A stretch of 64,000 bases of DNA from contig DATJPD010000177.1 of the NCBI GenBank assembly GCA_035506575.1, forward strand, positions 1 to 64,000, written 5' to 3'. The notes below the pieces were generated by a model. The model searched no databases and had not been told where the DNA came from. It worked only from the letters and a program-made list of their open reading frames with translations. Position 1 is the stretch's first letter, and each line of letters begins with the position of its first letter. Below are positions 25,052-33,900 of the stretch, piece after piece. The DNA comes from DATJPD01 sp035506575. Lineage in GTDB: Bacteria > Pseudomonadota > Alphaproteobacteria > CACIAM-22H2. A program made the translations under genes and the position numbers.

Positions 25052-26182
25052 ATGAACGCGCTGTCTATCGCCTTCGCCGACTTCGGATCGCTTCCGTACG
25101 ACGTGGAGACGCCCCTGGCGCGGCCGATCGCCGGGTCCGAATCGGCGCTGTGCTATCTGGCGGTCGAGCTCGCGCGGCGCGGACACCGGGTCGTGATCCT
25201 CAACAACGCGCCAGCCCATCGCATCGTGTCGGGCGTGGAGATGCTGCCCCGCAAGTCGATCCCGGACGATTATCTCCGCCAAACGGGATTCGATGCGCTT
25301 GTGGTGTTGAATGGTCCGGCGGAGGCCTGCGTGCTGCGTGATGAATTGCCGTCGCGCACCGTGCTTGCCATGTGGACCGGGCATGACTGCGACATCGCGG
25401 CGATCGCCGATCTGGCGAGGCCGGAGATCTGCCGCGGGTGGCAAAAGATCGTTTGCGTTTCGGAGTGGCACCGCCGGCGCTATCTCGACGTATTCCGCGC
25501 GGATCCGAAGCAGGTCGAGGTGCGGCGCAATGCGATCGGCCCCCGGTTCGAGTCGTTGTTCGCTGATGCCGCGGATCTGCGCCGGCGCAAGCTGCGGCCG
25601 TGGCGACTGGCCTATACCAGTACGCCGTTCCGGGGCTTGGACGTGCTGCTGGACGTCTTTCCGCAGCTCTCCGGTGACTGCGGCCTCGCGATCTACTCCA
25701 GCATGCGCATCTATGGCCTCGAGCGCGAGGATGCGAGGTTTGCCGCGCTTTACGACCAGGCGCGCCAGACGCCGAGGGTGTCTTACGTGGGCTCGGTGCC
25801 TCAGCCGGAGCTGGCGAGGGTGCTGACCGAGGTTTCGATCCTCAGTTATCCGAACACCTATCCCGAAACCAGCTGTATCGCCGTGATGGAGGCGCTCGCC
25901 GCGGGCGCTCTGGTGGTGACCAGCGACTTGGGCGCTCTGCCCGAGACGACGATGGGGCTGGCCGAGCTCGTTCCCAATCACCAGGCCGTCGGGCTCCAGG
26001 AGTTCCGTCGGCGTTACTTGCTGCGGCTCCAGTCGGCACTCGATGCGATCGATGCAGATCCACAACATGCCGCCGAGCGCTCGTACGCGCAGACCCAGAC
26101 GATGAACGCCGGGCATACCTGGCGGGTGCGGGCCGCGGAGTGGGAGGCGATGATCGCGGCCTGGCGCGCCGGGCGCAGCTAG
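25052..26182 (+). CDS. Glycosyltransferase family 4 protein
   Basis: A 376-residue GT-B enzyme, last gene of the plus-strand GT41 operon, 21 bases after 22943. The N-terminal domain has GSESALCYLAVELARRGHRV near residue 30. The C-terminal domain has WRLAYTSTPFRGLDVLLDVF and YPETSCIAVMEALAAGALVV near 270 with the paired glutamates, then VVTSDLGALPETT. It could extend a sugar first placed by the GT41 enzymes; this is inferred from operon position. Its TAG stop overlaps the convergent yggS stop in a shared CTAG. Confidence 0.8.
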   Translation: MNALSIAFADFGSLPYDVETPLARPIAGSESALCYLAVELARRGHRVVILNNAPAHRIVSGVEMLPRKSIPDDYLRQTGFDALVVLNGPAEACVLRDELPSRTVLAMWTGHDCDIAAIADLARPEICRGWQKIVCVSEWHRRRYLDVFRADPKQVEVRRNAIGPRFESLFADAADLRRRKLRPWRLAYTSTPFRGLDVLLDVFPQLSGDCGLAIYSSMRIYGLEREDARFAALYDQARQTPRVSYVGSVPQPELARVLTEVSILSYPNTYPETSCIAVMEALAAGALVVTSDLGALPETTMGLAELVPNHQAVGLQEFRRRYLLRLQSALDAIDADPQHAAERSYAQTQTMNAGHTWRVRAAEWEAMIAAWRAGRS

Positions 26183-26856
26183 CGCGGAGCGGCGGCCCGC
26201 GCCCCGAAGATCGCCGTTCCGACGCGCACGCTCGTGGCGCCCTCTGCGATCGCGATCTCGAAGTCGCCGCTCATCCCCATGCTGAGGCGCTGCAGGCCCG
26301 CCCGCTGCGCCAGTTGGCGCAGCATCGCAAAATGCGGGGCAGGCGGTGCGTCGACCGGCGGGATGCACATCAGCCCTTCGATCCGCAGGCGGTAGCGGCT
26401 CCGGCACTCGTCCACGAATTCGAGAGCCTGCTGCGGGAGCACGCCGGCCTTCTGCGGCTCCTCGCCGGTATTGACCTGGACGAAGCACGGGAGGGGCCGC
26501 GCGAGCCTCTCCATAGCGGCGGCCAAGGCGGCGGCGAGCTTCGGCCGGTCGACCGTTTCGATCAGGTCGAACAGTCGGACCGCGTCGCTCGCCTTGTTGG
26601 TCTGCAGGGGGCCGATCAGATGCAGCCGCAGGCCCGGAAATTGGCCGCGGAGCGAGGGAAACTTGCGCTCGGCCTCCTGGACGCGGTTTTCGCCGAACAC
26701 CGCCTGGCCGGCCAATAGCGCGTCCCGGACGGCGTCGGCGTCGTGCGTCTTAGACACCGCGACGAGCTCGATCCCGGCTGGATCCCGTCCGGCGGCCAGC
26801 GCAGCGGCGGTGATCCGGGCGCGGACGGCGGCAAGATTATCGGCAATCGCGGCCAT
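26179..26856 (-). CDS. yggS: YggS/PLPBP family pyridoxal-phosphate-binding protein
   Basis: A 225-residue protein of the alanine-racemase-like barrel fold that binds PLP and maintains vitamin B6 homeostasis; it has no known catalytic reaction. The PLP lysine lies in ELVAVSKTHDADAV near residue 36. VFGENRVQEAERKF follows near 54 and LSMGMSGDFEIAIAEGATSVRVG near 195, the family signature, ends in TAIFG. The length is standard. It is convergent with the GT4 at 25052 and downstream of the porin terminator. No pilus or septum genes, common neighbours elsewhere, are present. Confidence 0.95.
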   Translation of the reverse strand: MAAIADNLAAVRARITAAALAAGRDPAGIELVAVSKTHDADAVRDALLAGQAVFGENRVQEAERKFPSLRGQFPGLRLHLIGPLQTNKASDAVRLFDLIETVDRPKLAAALAAAMERLARPLPCFVQVNTGEEPQKAGVLPQQALEFVDECRSRYRLRIEGLMCIPPVDAPPAPHFAMLRQLAQRAGLQRLSMGMSGDFEIAIAEGATSVRVGTAIFGARAAAPR

Positions 26857-26906
26857 GCCCCATCATCGGCAGCGGCCGGGCCGGCCACAAGAGGATGCAC
26901 AAGAAA

Positions 26907-26932
26907 AAAGGGGCGGCCGAAGCCGCCCCTTT
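26907..26932 (-). terminator. Rho-independent terminator of the porin gene
   Basis: An 11-base perfect stem (AAAGGGGCGGC / GCCGCCCCTTT) with a 4-base loop. On the minus strand it is followed by an uninterrupted run of T, starting 26 bases after the porin stop. It should end porin transcription before yggS. Confidence 0.85.
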
Positions 26933-26957
26933 CGGGTAGTCGCCTCTGATACGGAGA

Positions 26958-28199
26958 TCAGAAGTTCAAGAGCAGACCGGTCATCAGGCCGGTTGCGTTG
27001 TTCTTGTCCACACCGCTGGTGCTGGCGTTGCCCCTGACGTTGAAGTGGAACACCGAGGCCTCCACGTTCACGCCCGGCCCAAGCTGATACCGACCCGTGA
27101 CGGCACCGCCCTCGACTCGGTCGGAGCCGTTGTTGTTTCCGGCGGTGGTCAGACCTTTGTTGTGGCCATTGAAGTAGTCGATGCCGACGACAGCCGGACC
27201 GAAGGTGTAGGTCAGGCCGAGATCGTACGACGAGCCGTTGAGCAGCTGACCCGTGGCACCCGTCCAGCCCGCGCCCGACATCGCCGTCGCAGCACCGGTC
27301 TGACCGGCACTGACCGCCGCGTAGTCCTTCTGCTTCAGGTACGAGCCACCGACCCGGAAGCCGGCGTAGCCGACCTGCGCGCCAGCCAGATAGCCCTGCG
27401 GATCGCTCAGCGTACCGTTGCTGATCGCACCGGTGCTGTCCGGCTTCGAGAAGCGGGCATAACCGGCCGACGCCGCGATGTCGATCGCGCCGAACGCCCG
27501 GGTGAAGTTCAAGCCCGCGGTGAAGCCGCTGTGGTAGGTGTTCGAGTTGTAGCGAACGCCACCGATGCCGCCACGGTCCTGAGTGATCTCAGGAACGTAC
27601 GACAGACCGATCTGGAAGCCCTCGAAACGCGGAGTGAAGTACGAGATCTTCTCCGAGTCGTTGTCGCCCATACGCGGCAGGGTCGTGTTGATTGGAGTAT
27701 CGAGGATGCTCGAGCCCGACGGGTTGGCGACGAGGTTGCTGGTGAACGACTGCACACCAGCGGTCGCGATGCCCAGGGCCGCGTCCGGAGCATGGATGCT
27801 CATCTTGTAGGCCGAGTTGTCAGTCGAACCGATTTCGATTCGGCCAAACGCGCCTTCGATGATGCCGAACGATTCGTCGATCTGGTCGCTCTCGGTGTTG
27901 GCTTCGAGTTCGACGCGCAGGGCGACCGAGATGCCGTTCGCCAGCGTCGTCTTGCCCTGGAACCAGATTTCAGAGTCGTTATTGACCTGCACCGGGGTCG
28001 GCTTGGCGGTAACGCCCGTCGACCCAGAACCCATCGTGCGGTCCTTCTGGTCGGTGTACGACAGGAATTGATACATGTAGCCGCCGACCGTGATCTGAAT
28101 CGGCGACGACGCCGGGGCCGTCTGAGCGCTCGCTGCTCCCGCCGTGGCCACCAAGCCGGCCGCGACGAGCGCGCTCGTGGACAGTAGTTGTTTCTTCAT
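26958..28199 (-). CDS. Gram-negative general porin (Porin_4 type)
   Basis: A 413-residue outer-membrane beta-barrel. The signal peptide (MKKQLLSTSALVAAGLVATA, cleaved after ASA) leads into PIQITVGGYMYQFLSYTDQ, the first strand. GRIEIGSTDNSAYKMS near 115 is the usual porin L3-region segment, and the chain ends in a terminal Phe (LLLNF), the BAM recognition signal. Codons are strongly biased towards common forms, as expected for an abundant protein. It has its own promoter region and terminator, so it is monocistronic. Pore selectivity cannot be read from the sequence. Confidence 0.9.
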   Translation of the reverse strand: MKKQLLSTSALVAAGLVATAGAASAQTAPASSPIQITVGGYMYQFLSYTDQKDRTMGSGSTGVTAKPTPVQVNNDSEIWFQGKTTLANGISVALRVELEANTESDQIDESFGIIEGAFGRIEIGSTDNSAYKMSIHAPDAALGIATAGVQSFTSNLVANPSGSSILDTPINTTLPRMGDNDSEKISYFTPRFEGFQIGLSYVPEITQDRGGIGGVRYNSNTYHSGFTAGLNFTRAFGAIDIAASAGYARFSKPDSTGAISNGTLSDPQGYLAGAQVGYAGFRVGGSYLKQKDYAAVSAGQTGAATAMSGAGWTGATGQLLNGSSYDLGLTYTFGPAVVGIDYFNGHNKGLTTAGNNNGSDRVEGGAVTGRYQLGPGVNVEASVFHFNVRGNASTSGVDKNNATGLMTGLLLNF

Positions 28200-28292
28200 A
28201 AGGTGCCCTCTCCAGTTTGTTTTGCGCAGCCTCGCGGCTGAATCTTTCTAGCCTTACGGCTGGTCCCCCGCCTGCTTGGCTAGACCGGTGCG

Positions 28293-28322
28293 TTTATTTC
28301 ATGCAGCTTTGTTGGGCGTCAA
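28293..28322 (-). promoter_or_regulatory. Candidate porin promoter
   Basis: On the minus strand, TTGACG (28317-28322) and AATAAA (28293-28298) are 18 bases apart, giving a start near 28286 and a leader of about 87 bases. A GGAGAGGG ribosome-binding site precedes the porin ATG. Confidence 0.4.
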
Positions 28323-28523
28323 ACGGTTTTCCGTAAAACTGTGTTGAAAATGGTAATCTGTGGCGGCAAAGACACACCCCGCCAAGCCGCAGATCAGGAT
28401 TACATGTGGCTTATAACTATTTGTTATCGCATGATATTCGTTACGATAAAGCTGCGCTTTTTGGGTTAGTAATTAAATTTCGTTAGGCTCGGGCGCGCCG
28501 GAACGGGCCATTCGGCGCCACGC

Positions 28524-28553
28524 TTGCCGGCCCGAATACGAAAAAGTTATAGT
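28524..28553 (+). promoter_or_regulatory. Candidate promoter of the DUF3576 gene
   Basis: TTGCCG (28524-28529) and TATAGT (28548-28553) are 18 bases apart on the plus strand. The leader to the ATG at 28673 would be about 113 bases and include the ACAGAGA repeats. Confidence 0.4.
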
Positions 28554-28602
28554 GATTTAGCGGATCGGGCCGCGGGTTCAGCGGGTCGCGGCGCGATCAG
28601 TT

Positions 28603-28628
28603 ACAGAGAGACAGAGACTACAGAGACT
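28603..28628 (+). repeat. Three tandem ACAGAGA-type units
   Basis: ACAGAGAG followed by two copies of ACAGAGACT lie in tandem in the presumed leader of the DUF3576 gene. This could be a slippage-prone tract or chance; the last two units are identical. Confidence 0.5.
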
Positions 28629-28672
28629 AAGGGCCTGCCGGCCTGAATCGCCGGCGACTTTGGGGAAGCGAG

Positions 28673-29242
28673 ATGAGCGAAATTCGGGCCTCTTCTATGG
28701 GCCGGGCGATAGTTCGGCTGTTGGCGGCTGCGGCGCTCGTGGCGGCGACCGCGTGCAGCAGCGACAACACGCAGTACACGTATCCCGAGAAGACCGGCAA
28801 AAGCGGAGGGGCCAGCACCTACAGCCCGACGGGACAGAAAAACGACAGCGTGTTCGGCGCCGACGGTCTCAACCTGTTCGGCAGCGGCAAGAAGGAGGAT
28901 CCGGGCGGCGGTGGCATCGGGGTCAACAGCTATCTCTGGCGGGCCTCGCTCGATTCCATCGCGTTCATGCCTCTCGCGTCCGCCGACCCGTTCGGCGGAG
29001 TGATCATTACCGACTGGTACACGCCGCCCGAGACGCCCAACGAGCGGTTCAAGCTCAACATCTACATCCTGGGCCGGCAGCTGCGGGCCGATGGAGTGAA
29101 GGCAGCGGTGTTCCGGCAACGGCGGGACGATACCGGCGCGTGGATCGACGCCGCGGTGGAGACCAAGACCGCGGTCGATCTGGAGAACGTGATCTTGACG
29201 CGCGCCCGTCAGCTGCGCATCGACAACGAGCGGCCGCAGTAA
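28673..29242 (+). CDS. DUF3576 family putative lipoprotein
   Basis: A 189-residue protein of an alphaproteobacterial family of unknown function. The N-terminus has a hydrophobic segment (IVRLLAAAALVAATAC) with a loose lipobox ending in Cys28, so an envelope lipoprotein is likely. The conserved core follows: GVNSYLWRASLDSIAFMPLA near 83, DPFGGVIITDWYTPPETPNE near 104 and RFKLNIYILGRQLRADGVKA. In many Alphaproteobacteria this gene sits directly upstream of leuS. Here leuS is about 11 kb away on the same strand, with GT41 and oxygenase genes between. Alternative start: ATG at 28697. Confidence 0.85.
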   Translation: MSEIRASSMGRAIVRLLAAAALVAATACSSDNTQYTYPEKTGKSGGASTYSPTGQKNDSVFGADGLNLFGSGKKEDPGGGGIGVNSYLWRASLDSIAFMPLASADPFGGVIITDWYTPPETPNERFKLNIYILGRQLRADGVKAAVFRQRRDDTGAWIDAAVETKTAVDLENVILTRARQLRIDNERPQ

Positions 29243-29350
29243 CGCTTCGGGCAATCCACGCGGCTCCACCCGCACAGTCGCGGCCCGGGCCGCGCGCGCA
29301 GTTGCGCGCCGCCGGCACCAGGCTAGACGGAACCATAGGAACGCAAGACC

Positions 29351-29923
29351 ATGCCGGGCGACATCGAAGTCTTCGATAACGCCGTGCCGCCGCAGCTGGT
29401 CGAAACGCTGGATGAGATCGTGCGCATGCCGATCTGGAAGCACGGCGTCAAATCCTCGCCCGACGATCCGCTGAGCTTCTGGTTCGCTCCGTTCGCCGAC
29501 AGCGAGCCGGCCCTGGAGAAGTTTTCGCCCGAGCTGTTTGCGTTGTGGCTATGCGCCAAGCGGTTGCTGAAGGGCGAGCACCGGATCGAGCTCGCCTACG
29601 CCAACGGCCAGACCTACGGGCAATCCGGCGAGATCCACACCGACACCAACGAGCCGGGCCGCAAGACGGTCGTCTTCTATTGCAATCGCGTGTGGCAGCC
29701 CAACTGGCACGGCGAGACACTCTTCTATACGCCCGATCACGGGGACGTCATTCGGGCGGTGCTGCCCAAACCCGGCCGCATCGTGATCTTCGATTCCGAC
29801 ATCCCGCATGCCGGCCGCGACCCCAGCCGTCTGTGCCCGCTGATTCGCGTGACGATCACGTTCAAGCTGCAACCGGCCTGGGTGCCGGTCATCAGTCCGC
29901 CGGCGACCGTCGCAGTGCCCTGA
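29351..29923 (+). CDS. 2OG-Fe(II) oxygenase, prolyl-4-hydroxylase-like
   Basis: A 190-residue single-domain protein. The iron ligands are visible: His and Asp in GEIHTDTNEPG near residue 95, the distal His in FDSDIPHAGRDP near 155, and the 2-oxoglutarate-binding Arg in LIRVTITFK near 170. The family hydroxylates protein side chains or small molecules, using oxygen and 2-oxoglutarate. It ends 2 bases from the convergent GT41 operon. That setting suggests hydroxylation of the same acceptor, perhaps making a site for O-glycosylation, as an inference. Confidence 0.82.
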   Translation: MPGDIEVFDNAVPPQLVETLDEIVRMPIWKHGVKSSPDDPLSFWFAPFADSEPALEKFSPELFALWLCAKRLLKGEHRIELAYANGQTYGQSGEIHTDTNEPGRKTVVFYCNRVWQPNWHGETLFYTPDHGDVIRAVLPKPGRIVIFDSDIPHAGRDPSRLCPLIRVTITFKLQPAWVPVISPPATVAVP

Positions 29924-29925
29924 CC

Positions 29926-31785
29926 TCAGCCGCGACCGCCGGAGCGGCACCATCGTTGCCACACGGCGCGCAGCGCGCGCTCGAAGTAGCGCACCGTCCG
30001 CTGTTCGTCGCATATGGACGAATGCAGTACCCGTTCGCGCAAGCCGGCACGCAGCGCCGATAGGCGGGCGGGATCGCGGGCGAGCCGCGCCGCGATCCCG
30101 ACATACTCATCGGCGCTGTGCGCGATCAGCTCCTCCAGCTTCACCGCGTGGAGCATCGAGGCGGTCCACCGGCCCATGAAGGTCGAGCCAGCCAGGGAGA
30201 CGACGGGCACGCCCATCCACAGCGCCTCGAACGTGGTCGTCGACCCGGTAAAGGGGAAGGGGTCCAGGGCGATATCGGTCTCGTTGTAGAGGCTCAAATG
30301 ATCACCGAACACCCGCTGAACCGGATCGAACTCGACGCGCTGCGCCGCCGGCCCGAGCGCCTCGACCACGCGGGCCCGCAGCCGCTCGCTCGCATATTTG
30401 CGCTGGAATTTGAGGAACAGGCGCGCCTCGGGCAGGCGCTCGAGGATGCGCCGCCACAGTGCCAGAACCGGCTTGCCGATCTTCAGCGGATTGTTGAAGC
30501 ACGCAAAGGTCACGTGCCCGGCCGAAATTTGGGGCAGCGGTCCAACCTCCGGCCCGCCGGCGATCGGCCGGTGGAGGTAGAAATTCGGCAGGCAGAGCGG
30601 GCGCTCCGAAAAATATTCCGATGCGGAGCGTGGGACCATGAACCGGTTGGCGATGAAATAGTCCATGTCGGCCAGGCCGCTGGTCGCGGCGTCGAACAGG
30701 CTGACCTGCACGGGCGCCGGCCGCCAGGCCGCCACCTGCGGCCGATTATTGTCGAACCGCCCGCCGACATAGATCATCACATCGATGGCATCGGCCCGGA
30801 TCTGTGCCGCGACCTCCGCATCGCTCGACCCGATGGTCGACCGCCACGCATCGGCGCGCTTGCGAAACCAGTCGGTCATCTCGTCGGCGTTCTCGACTTC
30901 GGCATAGCAGATGAACTCGAACTGCGTGGTGTCACGAGCGGCGAACAGCGGCTCGAGGTTTCGCCCCACCGGATGCTGATAGAGATCGGAGGACAGCCAG
31001 CCGACGCGCAAGCGCCGCTCCGGGTCGCGATCGTTCGCGGGCGGCGGCAGCTTCTGTTCCACCCGCGTCGCCATCGCCACTGCGAACGAAAGATGCTCAG
31101 CCTTCCGGTCGGCGTCGCTGAGCTCGGAAGCGTACAGCATAGTCCGGATGAGATTGCGCCGGACGGCAACGTCTTGCGGATCCAGTTCAATCGCCCGCCG
31201 ATATTGCCGGATTGCTTCGCCGTGCTGCCCCGACTCGTCGAGCGCCCGGCCCAGCCGCAACGCGGCCGTTGAATCCCGCGGTGCCAGCGCAACCGCCCGT
31301 CGGCCACGGCACTCCGCCGCATCGAGATCGCCGCGGATGAGCGCCAGGGCGGCGAGGTCGCTATGGGCGGCCACATGTTCGGGCTGCAGCGCCAGCACCC
31401 GCCGATACGCCTCCTCGGACTCCGCGTAACGGCGGAGGTTCATGAGCGTGGCGGCCAGCCGGCCTTGCGCCTCGACATGCTCGGGTCGCAGGGCGGCCGC
31501 CCGGCGGTAGTGGTCCGCGGCCTCCGCGGTCTGGCCGTTCGCCGCCAGCATCGCGCCGAGATTGAACTCCGCCTCGGCATAGTCGGGCTTCGCGGCAACC
31601 GCGCGCGTCACGAGCCCGATCGCCTCTTCAGCGCGCCCGCCGGCGAAGCGGATCGCCCCCAGAAGATGCAGGGCACGCGCATCCTCTGGGCTGCGCGCGA
31701 GGATCGCTTGGCAGAGCGCCTCGGCCTCGGCGCTGCGCCCGTTGCGGTGAAGCGCCACGGCCTGGTCGAACTCTCCCCCGGTCAC
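29926..31785 (-). CDS. TPR-GT41 glycosyltransferase, GRFD subtype
   Basis: A 619-residue protein with the GTG start placed at 31785, because GTGA overlaps the upstream stop by 4 bases; a longer reading from 31815 is possible. TPRs fill about residues 5-230. The catalytic region starts near 253 with RRLRVGWLSSDLYQHP, then VGGRFDNNRP, CFNNPLKIGK (UDP-binding Lys) and LDPFPFTGSTTTFEALWMG near 505. The TPR block is strikingly similar to that of the upstream gene, indicating tandem duplication. Last gene of a six-gene minus-strand operon. Confidence 0.88.
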   Translation of the reverse strand: MTGGEFDQAVALHRNGRSAEAEALCQAILARSPEDARALHLLGAIRFAGGRAEEAIGLVTRAVAAKPDYAEAEFNLGAMLAANGQTAEAADHYRRAAALRPEHVEAQGRLAATLMNLRRYAESEEAYRRVLALQPEHVAAHSDLAALALIRGDLDAAECRGRRAVALAPRDSTAALRLGRALDESGQHGEAIRQYRRAIELDPQDVAVRRNLIRTMLYASELSDADRKAEHLSFAVAMATRVEQKLPPPANDRDPERRLRVGWLSSDLYQHPVGRNLEPLFAARDTTQFEFICYAEVENADEMTDWFRKRADAWRSTIGSSDAEVAAQIRADAIDVMIYVGGRFDNNRPQVAAWRPAPVQVSLFDAATSGLADMDYFIANRFMVPRSASEYFSERPLCLPNFYLHRPIAGGPEVGPLPQISAGHVTFACFNNPLKIGKPVLALWRRILERLPEARLFLKFQRKYASERLRARVVEALGPAAQRVEFDPVQRVFGDHLSLYNETDIALDPFPFTGSTTTFEALWMGVPVVSLAGSTFMGRWTASMLHAVKLEELIAHSADEYVGIAARLARDPARLSALRAGLRERVLHSSICDEQRTVRYFERALRAVWQRWCRSGGRG

Positions 31786-33857
31786 GGCTGCTCTGCCCTG
31801 CACCAGTGGCGCCACATCCCCCGGAGCGCCCGCTCGAAATGACGCGCAAAACGCTGGCCATCACACAAGGGGGAGGTCGAAACCCGCCCACGCAAACTCG
31901 TCCGCAGTTCCACCAGTCGCTGCGGATCGCTCGCCAGACGCAGCGCGATCTCCACGTATTGCTCCGGTGTCTGCGCGATCAGCTCCTCGAGCTTCAGCGC
32001 TCGCAGCATCGAAGCGCTCCACCGCGCCATCATCGTTTCGCCGAGAAGGGTCACCACCGGCACGCCCATCCACAACGCTTCGAATGTCGTCGTCGACCCG
32101 TTGAACGGGAACGGATCAAGCGCGATGTCGACCTGGCGATAGAGATCCAGATGGTCCTTCAGCGGCCGACTCTCGACGTCGAACTCGACGCGCGTCATCA
32201 ACTCGGACCCCAGTTCGTCACGCAGCCGGCTGAGGATGCTGGCGTCGGCGTAGGCCTCGTGAAAGCGAAGCAACAGCCGCGCATCCGGCCGGCGACGCAG
32301 CATTTTCGACCACAGCGCGAGCGTCTGCGAACTGAGCTTGGCCGGGTTGTTGAAGCTCCCGAAGGTCGGGCATCCGCTCGCCTGGCACGGCGGCATCGCC
32401 ACGGCCGGCGAGTCGGCCACGGGCGGCTGAATGCTGAAAAGATGCGGCAGGCGAACCACGCGCTCCGTGAACCGTTCCGCCGCTCGCCGCGGCACCAGCA
32501 CCGGATCGGCGATCAGGTAGTCCATCTCCGACAGGCCGCTCGTCGCTGCGTCATAGAGACTGACCTGTACCGGCGCTGCGCGCCACGCCGCTACCTGCGG
32601 CCGATTGTCGTCAAACCGCCCAGCGAGATAGATCATCACGTCGATGCGGTCGGCACGGATCTGACCGGCCACCGCGTCATCGTCGAGACGGACGACCGAC
32701 CGCCAGGCATCGGCGTGCTGGCGAAACCAGTCGGTCAGATGGTTCGGCTGCTGCACGTGGGCATAACCCACGAACTCGAATTTGGCGCGATCGATGTGGC
32801 GAAACAGCCGTTCGAGGTTCCGCGCGACCGGATGCCAATGAAAATCGGAAGACAGCCAGCCCACGCGGAGCCGTCGCACGGGATCGCGGTCGTTCGGCAG
32901 AGACGGCAAACGCCGCCTGACCCGGGACGCCAACGCGCGACCATTTTCAAGCGAGTAGGCGAAACGCTCGTCCAGAGACAGATCGGCAACATAGGGCAAA
33001 GTGGCCATGAGCACGCGGCGAGGACCGAGTAGTTCGGGCGAGCGCTCGACCGCCTGTCGGACCATCGTCGCAGCAGAAGCTGCCTTTCCCTGGGCCAGCA
33101 GGATGAGCGACAGCTCCTCGAGGACCCGCGCGTCGTCCGGAAACAGCGACATGGCCCGGCGAGCCAGCTCTTCGGCCTCCACGAGCCGGAAGTTTTCGCG
33201 CAACGCCGTGATCAGCGGTTTGATCACCTCGGCCGAGTCCGGCGCCAGCGCCAGCCCGCGCCGATACTCCGCGATCGCCGCATTGCCGTCGCCTTGCTGG
33301 CGAAGCGCGTCTCCGAGCCACACGCGGGCGAGTGCGAAATTCGGCGCCAGGGCCACCGCGCGGCGGCTGAGCTCGACGGCGCGCGCGGCATGGCCGCCTG
33401 TGAGCATCAGGGCCGCGAGATCCATCAGAGCCGGCGGATCCTCCGGCCGCAGGACGAGCAGGCGCTCGAACGCACGTTCGGCCGCCTCGTACCGGCCAAG
33501 GTTCATCAGCGTGGCGGCGAGCCGGGCCTGGGCCTCGACGTGGTCGGGACGCAGTGCGGCCGCCCGGCCGAAATGATCCGCCGCCTCGGCCGGCCGGCCG
33601 GCGGCGGTCAGCATTGCACCGAGGTTGAACTCGGCATCGGCGTAGTCCGGCCTCGCCGCAATCGCCCGCTCCACCAGGCCGATCGCCTCGGCCGTCCTGC
33701 CGCCTGAGAAACGGATGGCGCCGAGGAGATGCAGGGCGCGCGCCTGTGCGGGCTGTTGCGCGAGGATCTGCTCGCACAGCGCCTCCGCCTCGGCGCTGCG
33801 CCCGGCGCGGTGAAGCTCGATGGCGCGCGAGAGTGGCGCCGCCGGATCGTCGGTCAC
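31782..33857 (-). CDS. TPR-GT41 glycosyltransferase, GRFD subtype, expanded TPR array
   Basis: A 691-residue protein starting at GTG 33857. It has about eight TPRs (residues 5 to about 300), one or two more than its downstream duplicate. The catalytic region begins near 326 with RRLRVGWLSSDFHWHP, then LAGRFDDNRP, SFNNPAKLSS (UDP-binding Lys) and LDPFPFNGSTTTFEALWMG near 580. The last base-quartet couples it to 29926. As in the other family members, the TPR helix should choose the acceptor, so the longer array may give a different target from its twin. Confidence 0.88.
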   Translation of the reverse strand: MTDDPAAPLSRAIELHRAGRSAEAEALCEQILAQQPAQARALHLLGAIRFSGGRTAEAIGLVERAIAARPDYADAEFNLGAMLTAAGRPAEAADHFGRAAALRPDHVEAQARLAATLMNLGRYEAAERAFERLLVLRPEDPPALMDLAALMLTGGHAARAVELSRRAVALAPNFALARVWLGDALRQQGDGNAAIAEYRRGLALAPDSAEVIKPLITALRENFRLVEAEELARRAMSLFPDDARVLEELSLILLAQGKAASAATMVRQAVERSPELLGPRRVLMATLPYVADLSLDERFAYSLENGRALASRVRRRLPSLPNDRDPVRRLRVGWLSSDFHWHPVARNLERLFRHIDRAKFEFVGYAHVQQPNHLTDWFRQHADAWRSVVRLDDDAVAGQIRADRIDVMIYLAGRFDDNRPQVAAWRAAPVQVSLYDAATSGLSEMDYLIADPVLVPRRAAERFTERVVRLPHLFSIQPPVADSPAVAMPPCQASGCPTFGSFNNPAKLSSQTLALWSKMLRRRPDARLLLRFHEAYADASILSRLRDELGSELMTRVEFDVESRPLKDHLDLYRQVDIALDPFPFNGSTTTFEALWMGVPVVTLLGETMMARWSASMLRALKLEELIAQTPEQYVEIALRLASDPQRLVELRTSLRGRVSTSPLCDGQRFARHFERALRGMWRHWCRAEQP

Positions 33858-33900
33858 AACGTCGCGGCGGTGCCTGCGCCCGTCATGTCTCTAGCCCCAA

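Larger units (their letters stand above)
28200..28672. other. AT-rich divergent intergenic region between porin and DUF3576 gene
   Basis: About 470 bases, the largest non-coding stretch in the window and markedly AT-rich between 28310 and 28490. It holds candidate promoters in both directions and a small tandem repeat (each entered separately). Porin upstream regions are often targets of regulatory proteins or small RNAs; a small RNA could hide here but I cannot show one. Confidence 0.6.

Noticed and set aside
29281..29310. GC-rich palindromes after the DUF3576 stop as a terminator
   Set aside because: GCGGCCCGGGCCGC has no loop of useful size and no T-run follows, so I did not call a terminator.
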